From the NCBI RefSeq assembly GCF_040227235.1, contig NZ_JBELNZ010000004.1, positions 186,001 to 250,000 of the forward strand: DNA of 64,000 nucleotides. The letters run 5' to 3'. The DNA is from Parafrigoribacterium_A soli (GTDB taxonomy: Bacteria; Actinomycetota; Actinomycetes; Actinomycetales; Microbacteriaceae). Made by a program: the position numbers and the translations under genes. Below are positions 58,478-64,000 of the stretch, piece after piece. A model generated the notes under the pieces. That model was not told where the DNA came from. It saw only the letters and a program-made list of their open reading frames with translations, and searched no databases. How positions within the stretch are numbered: the stretch's first letter is position 1; the number at the start of each line of letters is the position of its first letter.

Positions 58478-59578
58478 TTACTTAGGGGTGGAGGGCGAAA
58501 CGACCTTGATCTTGCCGCTGATGATGTCAGCCTTGATCGAGTCGAGTTCCTTCTGCAGGCCCGGGTCAACCTTCGACTCGAACTTGTGGAACGGGGCCAT
58601 GCCCACGCCACCGTTCTCGAGCGTGCCCACGAACGTGGAGTTGTCGAAGTTGCCGCCGGCGGCCTTCGTGACAACGTCCTCGACGTCGCTTCCGACGCTC
58701 TTCATGATCGACGAGAAGTAGAGGTCGTCGTACTTCGGGAAGGTCTCGAAGACGTCGGCGTCACAGCCGATGAGTGCGATGTCCTTGCCCGAGCTCACGA
58801 TCGCGGCGCCCGCGCTCTGGAAGATCGGTCCACCGACCGGCAGGATGACATCCGCGTTCGCGTCGATCAGCGTCTGAGCCGCCTTCTCGGCGTCAATGCC
58901 GGCGTCGAAGCCACCGGTGAAGGAGCCGTTCTGCGCCTTTACGTCCCAGCCCTTGACCTGCACGTTCTTGCTCTTCTGCTGGTTGTAGTACGCGGCGCCG
59001 TCTGCGTAGCCATCCATGAAGATGGTGACGGGCGGAATCTGCATTCCGCCGAAGGTACCGATGACGCCGGTCTTGCTGTAGCTGGCCGCCGCGTAGCCGA
59101 CGAGGAACGCCGCCTGTGCGGTGTCAGACATGATCGGCTTCACGTTCGGAAGGGTGAGCGGCGACTGGTCGTCGTTCGAGACGCCGGAGTCGATGAGCGC
59201 GAAGTTGACCTTGGGGTTCGCCTTGGCCGCGTCACGCGTGGCGTTCGCGAGGTTGAATCCGACGGTGACGATCAGGTTGCAGCCCTGGTCCACCATCTGG
59301 GTGATGTTCGGCACGTAGTCGTTGTCACCGGTCGACTGCACGTGCACCTCCTTGATGTTCAGCTTCTTCGCCGCGCTCTGCAGTCCCTCGAGACCCAGCT
59401 GGTTGAACGACTTGTCGTCGAAGCCGCCCGCGTCGGAGACCATGCAGGCCTTGAAGTTCGAAGCCTTGGCGCCGCTGTCGGCCGGCTTCGTTGGTGCTGA
59501 TGCACAGCCGGCAAGCATCGTTGCGATGCCGACAATGGCAAGGCCGCCCATGATGCGGCTGCGAGAAGTGATTCTCAA
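58478..59578 (-). CDS. Bmp-family nucleoside-binding lipoprotein
   Basis: A 366-residue substrate-binding protein of the BMP/PnrA group. The N-terminus is a lipoprotein signal ending LAGCASAP. The mature protein has MVSDAGGFDDKSFNQLGLEG, the family hallmark, then VGFNLANATRDAAKANPKVN and ALIGCDADVFE. The start is a TTG at 59578 with GGAGG 6 nt upstream. CCCAGC-N6-GCTGGG (59598-59615) forms a stem just before that ribosome site. It captures nucleosides for the transporter encoded downstream. Confidence 0.93.
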   Translation of the reverse strand: MRITSRSRIMGGLAIVGIATMLAGCASAPTKPADSGAKASNFKACMVSDAGGFDDKSFNQLGLEGLQSAAKKLNIKEVHVQSTGDNDYVPNITQMVDQGCNLIVTVGFNLANATRDAAKANPKVNFALIDSGVSNDDQSPLTLPNVKPIMSDTAQAAFLVGYAAASYSKTGVIGTFGGMQIPPVTIFMDGYADGAAYYNQQKSKNVQVKGWDVKAQNGSFTGGFDAGIDAEKAAQTLIDANADVILPVGGPIFQSAGAAIVSSGKDIALIGCDADVFETFPKYDDLYFSSIMKSVGSDVEDVVTKAAGGNFDNSTFVGTLENGGVGMAPFHKFESKVDPGLQKELDSIKADIISGKIKVVSPSTPK

Positions 59579-59729
59579 GGTGTCCTCCAGGATGCTGCCC
59601 AGCGGGAAAGCTGGGACTTGGTTCCGTACACGTTACCCAATGTTACGAGCGCCGAACGATTCCACTTTCACGGCGCAACACAAGCGTTATAGAGCCGCGA
59701 CTACAGCGAAATGTTCAGGAAATGTGCTG

Positions 59730-60794
59730 CTACTTCGGCGTGCTGGGAGAGGTCACGACGAGCGCCCCCGACTCGATGTCCGACTGCAGTCCCTTGACTT
59801 CGGAGGCCAGCTGTGCGCTGACCTTCGAGGCCATGTCGTGGAACGCCGCGATGCCGACCCCGCCGTTCTTCAACGTGCCCACGTAGGGGGCGTTCGTGAA
59901 GCTCTTGTCCTTGCTCGACTTCGCGATGGAGGCCACGGCCTGCCGCGTGTTCTTGAGCACCGAGGTGAGCAGGATGCCGCGATATTTCGCGGGCAGGGTG
60001 TCGTAGCCGTCGTTGTCCACCCAGATCAGCGATCCGTGGCCCGCTGCTGAGATAGCCGCCGCCGCGCCCTCGCCTACCTGGCCCGCGACCGGAAGGATGA
60101 CGTCGGCACCCTGCTCGAGCAGGGTGTTCGTGGTGTTCACGCCCTTCGTGGTGTCTTCGAAGTCACCGGTGAACGATCCGTCTTGCGTGGCCTTCGACCA
60201 GCCCAGGGTCTCGACCTTCGTGCCGTGCACCTCGTTGTACTTGCTCACGCCGTCGGCGAAACCGTCCATGAAGAGGGTGACCGGCGGCTGATTGCCACCG
60301 CCGAAGGTACCGACCTTGCCGGTCTTGGTGACACCGGCCGCGAGGTAGCCGGCCAGATAGGCCGCCTGCGCGGTATCGAACACGATCGGCTTCACATTCG
60401 GAGCATCCACGGTCTCATCCACGAGGGCGAAATCGATCTTCGGATTGGCCTTCGCGGCCTTCTCGGTGGCCGGTGCCAGCTCGTAGCCCACGGTGAGTAC
60501 AAAGCCGCAGCCGCTCGCGACCGCCTGATCGACGTTGGGTGCCAGGTCGGTCTCGCCCGTGGAGACGAGCACCTTGGCCGAGATGGAGTACTTCTTCTCT
60601 GCGTCCTGCAGGCCGGCCCAGCTCGATTCGTTGAACGAGCGGTCGTGAAGCCCGCCGGAGTTGGTGACCATGCGCGCACAGAATGCGGATGCGCCGGGTT
60701 TCGCGCTCTGTTCGGGAGCGGATGCGCAGCCGGAGAGGGCGAGCAGAGCGACGCCGATCAGGGCGATGGGACGGAGTGCTGAAAACAAAGGCAT
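59730..60794 (-). CDS. Second Bmp-family nucleoside-binding lipoprotein
   Basis: A 354-residue paralogue of the next gene. The lipobox is LSGCASAP; the mature start has MVTNSGGLHDRSFNESSWAG, in which the usual F-D before DRSFN is L-H, so the ligand pocket may differ. Later segments VGYELAPATEKAAKANPKID and FGGGNQPPVTLFMDGFADGV align with the sister protein. It is separated from the sister by 151 bp and heads the nucleoside operon; TAAGTT-N6-ATG suggests a leaderless mRNA. Confidence 0.92.
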   Translation of the reverse strand: MPLFSALRPIALIGVALLALSGCASAPEQSAKPGASAFCARMVTNSGGLHDRSFNESSWAGLQDAEKKYSISAKVLVSTGETDLAPNVDQAVASGCGFVLTVGYELAPATEKAAKANPKIDFALVDETVDAPNVKPIVFDTAQAAYLAGYLAAGVTKTGKVGTFGGGNQPPVTLFMDGFADGVSKYNEVHGTKVETLGWSKATQDGSFTGDFEDTTKGVNTTNTLLEQGADVILPVAGQVGEGAAAAISAAGHGSLIWVDNDGYDTLPAKYRGILLTSVLKNTRQAVASIAKSSKDKSFTNAPYVGTLKNGGVGIAAFHDMASKVSAQLASEVKGLQSDIESGALVVTSPSTPK

Positions 60795-60806
60795 ACTGCG
60801 AACTTA
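60795..60806 (-). promoter_or_regulatory. Leaderless -10 box of the first Bmp gene
   Basis: TAAGTT (60806-60801, minus strand) followed by 6 nt and the ATG at 60794. The hairpin at 60811-60847 lies immediately upstream, where a -35 box or operator would sit. Confidence 0.4.
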
Positions 60807-60810
60807 AGCG

Positions 60811-60847
60811 AGTCGAGCCGTTCAACACCGGCCGGAACGGCTCTACT
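60811..60847. promoter_or_regulatory. 13-bp inverted repeat upstream of the nucleoside operon
   Basis: AGTCGAGCCGTTC (60811-60823) and GAACGGCTCTACT (60835-60847) pair with one mismatch around an 11-nt loop. It could terminate manC transcripts (manC stops at 60934) or be an operator over the nucleoside promoter. Confidence 0.5.
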
Positions 60848-60933
60848 CGGCCCCGTGGGCCGATTCGTTACCTCTTCGTGACCCCGCGCAGGTCGCCCAG
60901 ATCAGACGACGGCGAGATCTCAGGGCGGCGAGA

Positions 60934-62073
60934 TCAGAGGATGTCGCCTCGACCCGAGAGCTTGAGCGCGTCGACGACCGACTTGACCCGCTGCGCGTTC
61001 GCCGTGGTCGTGACGAGCAGCGCATCCGGAGTGTCGACCACGACGATGTCGTCGACCCCGATCAGGGAGATCAGCCGACCGCTCTGGCTGATCACCACGC
61101 CGCTTGAGGCGTCGGCGAGCACCCTCGCGTTCTCACCGAGGATCGCGAGGTCCGACTTGCGGCCGTGCGAGTGCAGTTTGGCGATGGAGGCGAAGTCGCC
61201 GACGTCGTCCCAGTCGAAGTCGCCCGGCACCACGGCGAGGCGGCCGGCGGCGGCGGCGGGCTCGGCCACCGTGTAGTCGATGGCGATCTTCTTGAGCCCC
61301 GGCCACACCCTGTCCACCACGGCCCCGCGCGTGGGAGTGTCCCAGGCCTCGGCGAGTTCGGTGAGGCCCGCGAGCAGTTCCGGCTCGGACTCACCGAGCT
61401 GCTTCAGCAGCACGTCGGCGCGAGAGATGAACATGCCGCCGTTCCAGAGGTAGTTGCCGTCGGCGAGATACTTGTTCGCCGTAGCGGCGTCCGGCTTTTC
61501 CACGAAGGAGTCCGCGCGCACGGCCGCCGGGGCACCCGCGATGTCGAGCTTGCCGTCGCAGTGGATGTAACCGAAGCCCACGGCGGGCTCCGTCGGCGTG
61601 ATGCCGATGGTGGCGATGTAGCCGGCGTCTGCGGCCGCCACGGCCTGAACGACCGCGCGCTTGAAACCGCGGATGTCGGTGATCACGTGGTCGGCGGCGA
61701 ACGATCCGACGATCACGTCTGGTTCGCGGTGAAGCAGGATCGCGGCGGCGAGTCCGATGGCGGCCGAGGAGTCCTTGGGCTCACTCTCGAGCACCACGTT
61801 GAGGTCGGCGAGGTCGGGAACCTGCGCCTCGACAGCCGCCCGGTGCGCGCGGCCCGTGACCACCATGATCCGGTCGGCGCCGGACAGCGGGACGAGCCGG
61901 TCCCAGGTACCACGCAGGAGGGTCGTGCCAGAGCCGGTGAGGTCGTGCAGAAACTTCGGTGCGTCCGCCCTCGAGAGGGGCCAGAGCCGGGAGCCGATTC
62001 CACCCGCCGGGATGATGCTGTACAGGCGGTCGAGTCCGTCGGTGCGCGTCGTCGGGGCCTCACGTTCTGTCAT
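60934..62073 (-). CDS. manC: Mannose-1-phosphate guanylyltransferase
   Basis: A 379-residue GDP-mannose pyrophosphorylase. It begins YSIIPAGGIGSRLWPLSRAD and has FLHDLTGSGTTLLR, GSFAADHVI, SFVEKPDAATANKYL, WNGGMFISRADVLL and FDWDDVGDF. The extra C-terminal isomerase domain of type II enzymes is absent. GDP-mannose supplies mannosyltransferases of the wall. The ATG at 62073 has TACAGT 6 nt upstream (leaderless type); the longer in-frame extension upstream crosses the intergenic repeat and is unlikely. Confidence 0.94.
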   Translation of the reverse strand: MTEREAPTTRTDGLDRLYSIIPAGGIGSRLWPLSRADAPKFLHDLTGSGTTLLRGTWDRLVPLSGADRIMVVTGRAHRAAVEAQVPDLADLNVVLESEPKDSSAAIGLAAAILLHREPDVIVGSFAADHVITDIRGFKRAVVQAVAAADAGYIATIGITPTEPAVGFGYIHCDGKLDIAGAPAAVRADSFVEKPDAATANKYLADGNYLWNGGMFISRADVLLKQLGESEPELLAGLTELAEAWDTPTRGAVVDRVWPGLKKIAIDYTVAEPAAAAGRLAVVPGDFDWDDVGDFASIAKLHSHGRKSDLAILGENARVLADASSGVVISQSGRLISLIGVDDIVVVDTPDALLVTTTANAQRVKSVVDALKLSGRGDIL

Positions 62074-62129
62074 GCGACCACTGTAGACGGGAGGGGTGGA
62101 CACGATCGCTCGACGCGTCGAAGCGCGAT

Positions 62130-62155
62130 CCCTTCGACGAGCTCGGGGGAACGAG
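62130..62155. repeat. Interspersed repeat fragment, inverted copy of the 53.7-kb element
   Basis: CCCTTCGACGAGCTCGGGGG followed by AACGAG; the reverse complement reads CTCGTTCCCCCGAGCTCGTC and then GAAGGG, close to the right arm of the repeat at 53749-53775. Confidence 0.45.
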
Positions 62156-62180
62156 TAAAACATGCAGAACTTAAGAAAAG

Positions 62181-62198
62181 TATCTCGATATCGAGCTA
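62181..62198. promoter_or_regulatory. Operator-like near-palindrome upstream of sdhC
   Basis: TATCTCGATATCGAGCTA contains a perfect 12-bp core (62184-62195) and pairs outward again after a single mismatch. It is in an AT-rich patch upstream of the sdh start and is a likely regulator site; the regulator is unknown. Confidence 0.45.
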
Positions 62199-62313
62199 TT
62201 TCACTCCGGGATGGCGAGGATGCCCGCACAGCCGGGAATAGACTGGATCGAGTTCGTTCAGAACTGCCACATGCCCCACTGCCGGGGCTGAACCACCGCA
62301 AGGAGGGTTGCTC

Positions 62314-62763
62314 GTGCCAGACGTATCGGCGGGGGCCCTGGTCTCACCGCCAGAACCAAAGAAGTATCCACTTCCGAAAATCCGTCCACCGCGTCCCCTG
62401 CGCGGCACGCTGTACCGAGGGCGAGAAGGCATGTGGTCGTGGGTGCTGCATCGCATCACCGGCGTCGGCATCTTCTTCTTCCTCCTGGTGCACATCCTGG
62501 ACACCTCGCTCGTTCGCGTGAGCCCCGGCGCATACAACGCCGTGATCGGCACCTATAAGACGGTGATCATGGGCCTCGGCGAGACCGCACTGGTCGCCGC
62601 GATCGGATTCCACGCCCTCAACGGCCTGCGCATCATCCTGATCGACTTCTGGAGCGTGGGCACCAAGCACCAGAAGCTGATGTTCTGGATCGTCATCGTG
62701 CTCTGGATCCTCCTCCTGGTCGGCTTCGTGCCACGCCAGCTGATCAACGTCTTTAGCGAGTAG
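62314..62763 (+). CDS. sdhC: Succinate dehydrogenase cytochrome b556 subunit
   Basis: A 149-residue membrane anchor with three helices. The heme/quinone region is SWVLHRITGVGIFFFLLVHI followed by LDTSLV, with the conserved Arg and His residues, and a second His in GFHALNGLRIILIDF. The GTG at 62314 is 6 nt after AGGAGGG; a TTG two codons earlier is too close to it. It forms complex II with the next genes. Confidence 0.92.
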   Translation: MPDVSAGALVSPPEPKKYPLPKIRPPRPLRGTLYRGREGMWSWVLHRITGVGIFFFLLVHILDTSLVRVSPGAYNAVIGTYKTVIMGLGETALVAAIGFHALNGLRIILIDFWSVGTKHQKLMFWIVIVLWILLLVGFVPRQLINVFSE

Positions 62764-62765
62764 CC

Positions 62766-63206
62766 ATGACCGTCACCATCGAAACCCCCCGCTCCTACCG
62801 CAAGGCAAGCCGCACGAACGTGGAGAAGTGGGGCTGGGTCTACATGCGCGCGAGCGGTGTGGTGCTCGTCGTGCTCATCTTCGGCCACCTCTTCGTCAAC
62901 CTGTTCCTCGGCACCGGCGTCAAGGCGATCGACTTCGCTTTCGTCGGGGGCAAGTGGTCCTCGCTGTTCTGGCAGATCTGGGATGCGCTGCTGCTCTGGC
63001 TCGCCCTCATCCACGGTGCCAACGGCATGCGCACGATCGTCAACGACTACGCGCACAACCGACTGCTCGCCGTCATCTTCAAGGGGGCGCTCATCGCCGC
63101 CACCGTCGTTCTACTCATTCTGGGAACCCTCGTGATCTTTACCTTTGACCCGTGCCCATCAGGCGCCGCACTCGCGGACCTCCCGAGCTTCTGCCCGGCA
63201 CCGTAA
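62766..63206 (+). CDS. sdhD: Succinate dehydrogenase membrane anchor subunit
   Basis: A 146-residue protein with three helices. It has the family pieces WVYMRASGVVLVVLIFGHLF, with the likely heme His, and LIHGANGMRTIVNDYAHN near the second and third helices. It starts 2 nt after the sdhC stop, and its own stop overlaps the sdhA start by 1 nt (TAATG). Confidence 0.91.
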   Translation: MTVTIETPRSYRKASRTNVEKWGWVYMRASGVVLVVLIFGHLFVNLFLGTGVKAIDFAFVGGKWSSLFWQIWDALLLWLALIHGANGMRTIVNDYAHNRLLAVIFKGALIAATVVLLILGTLVIFTFDPCPSGAALADLPSFCPAP

Positions 63207-64000
63207 TGGCGACAGAGAAGGCAGACAGCGTGGAATTCGAAGACGGCGACATCATCGACGGCGTGCACTATCACCGCCACGACATCGTGATCGTCGGTGC
63301 CGGTGGTGCCGGGATGCGGGCGGCCATCGAGGCAGGTCCGAACGCCAACACGGCGGTCATCTCCAAGCTCTATCCCACTCGCTCCCACACGGGTGCTGCG
63401 CAGGGCGGCATGGCCGCGGCGCTCGGCAACGTCGAGGAAGACAACTGGGAGTGGCACACCTACGACACCGTCAAGGGCGGCGACTACCTCGTAGATCAGG
63501 ATGCGGCGGAGATCCTCGCGAAAGAGGCCATCGACGCGATCATGGACCTCGAGAACATGGGACTTCCCTTCAACCGCACGCCGGAGGGTCGCATCGACCA
63601 GCGCCGGTTCGGCGGCCATACCCGCGACCACGGCAAGAGCGCGGTTCGCCGTGCCTGCTACGCCGCGGACCGCACCGGCCACATGATCCTGCAGACGCTG
63701 TACCAGAACTGCGTCAAGTTCGGCATCAACTTCTTCAACGAGTTCTACGTGCTCGACCTGCTCATGAACGAGGTCGACGGAGTGCAGCGTCCCGCCGGCG
63801 TCGTCGCCTACGAGCTGGCCACCGGCGAGCTGCACGTCTTCCAGGGCAAGGCCGTCATCTTCGCCACCGGCGGCTTCGGCAAGATCTTCAAGACCACCTC
63901 GAACGCGCACACCCTCACCGGTGACGGCGTCGGCATCATCTGGCGCAAGGGTCTGCCACTCGAAGACATGGAGTTCTTCCAGTTCCACCCGACCGGATTG
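63206..64000 (+). CDS. sdhA: Succinate dehydrogenase flavoprotein subunit (3' end outside window)
   Basis: The first 265 residues of the catalytic subunit, which oxidises succinate and carries covalent FAD. Visible parts are the FAD-binding HDIVIVGAGGAGMRAAIEAG, the covalent-FAD His in TRSHTGAAQGGMAAALGN, the substrate segment RRFGGHTRDHGK and the second nucleotide part VIFATGGFGKIFKTTSNAHT. The final visible residues, FFQFHPTG, belong to the active-site His segment. The rest is cut off by the right edge. Confidence 0.95.
   Translation, partial: MATEKADSVEFEDGDIIDGVHYHRHDIVIVGAGGAGMRAAIEAGPNANTAVISKLYPTRSHTGAAQGGMAAALGNVEEDNWEWHTYDTVKGGDYLVDQDAAEILAKEAIDAIMDLENMGLPFNRTPEGRIDQRRFGGHTRDHGKSAVRRACYAADRTGHMILQTLYQNCVKFGINFFNEFYVLDLLMNEVDGVQRPAGVVAYELATGELHVFQGKAVIFATGGFGKIFKTTSNAHTLTGDGVGIIWRKGLPLEDMEFFQFHPTGL

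Larger units (their letters stand above)
62074..62313. promoter_or_regulatory. Divergent manC / sdhCDA regulatory region
   Basis: This 240-bp gap holds the leaderless manC promoter (TACAGT, minus 62085-62080), the palindrome TCGACGCGTCGA near 62110-62121, the interspersed repeat at 62130-62155, an operator-like near-palindrome at 62181-62198, and on the plus strand TAGACT near 62240 as a candidate -10 box for sdhC. The sdhC ribosome site AGGAGGG is at 62301-62307. Confidence 0.45.

Noticed and set aside
1..64000. tRNA, rRNA, tmRNA, RNase P RNA or CRISPR
   Set aside because: No T-loop or acceptor-stem pattern, no conserved rRNA/tmRNA/RNase P landmarks and no regularly spaced repeats were seen by eye; a covariance-model scan would be decisive.

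Overview
The window is one strand of a high-GC actinobacterial chromosome. The organism is most probably a member of the Microbacteriaceae (Leifsonia/Cryobacterium/Salinibacterium-like). This rests on an acyl-CoA carboxylase made of AccA3-, AccD- and AccE-like subunits, paired cell-wall-binding-repeat surface proteins, very frequent GTGA/ATGA stop-start overlaps, many GTG/TTG starts, apparently leaderless promoters, and short interspersed palindromic pieces that look like those of this family. The genus assignment is an inference. No rRNA, tRNA, CRISPR array, transposase or integrase was found.

Left third (1-22.2 kb): a cell-surface glycan locus. It holds a partial acyltransferase, a two-domain GT2-GT4 glycosyltransferase next to a free-standing paralogue of its GT4 half, a GT-C-like membrane protein, rmlC and rmlA, a Wzm/Wzt-type polysaccharide ABC exporter, several more GT2/GT4 enzymes, a DUF616-type protein, a SAM methyltransferase, and rmlB and rmlD at two further sites. 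All four dTDP-L-rhamnose genes are present but dispersed. The likely product is a rhamnose-containing wall polysaccharide built on the inner face of the membrane and exported by the ABC transporter. In the middle lie two secreted proteins, each with three cell-wall-binding repeats: one has a metzincin protease domain, the other an uncharacterised lysozyme-like N-terminal region.

Middle (22.2-45.5 kb): a MarR regulator and a DHA2 drug exporter behind a promoter that carries two near-identical operators; an LCP glycan ligase coupled to purE and purK; ugd; a PH-domain membrane protein and birA; accD and accE; an unusual 562-bp intergenic region full of nested inverted repeats; a large LuxR-family ATPase regulator and an MFS transporter; a two-component system with a third, kinase-like membrane protein; a 23S/tRNA-type uracil methyltransferase; maf; accA3; and an LpdA-like quinone reductase. 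birA, accD/accE and accA3 together supply biotin-dependent carboxylation.

Right third (45.5-64 kb): a small stress-type operon (DUF2795, SDR, 50-residue acidic protein), then a nucleoside uptake and salvage island. The island has two Bmp-type lipoproteins, a double-ABC ATPase and two permeases, cdd, deoA, a nucleoside hydrolase, add, purine nucleoside phosphorylase, a phosphohexomutase/phosphopentomutase-type enzyme, and an orphan PTS IIA/IIB pair. manC and the start of sdhCDA close the window. Recurrent features are translational coupling through 1-4 nt overlaps and a TAnnnT-N6/7-start arrangement at about eight genes, which implies leaderless mRNAs.
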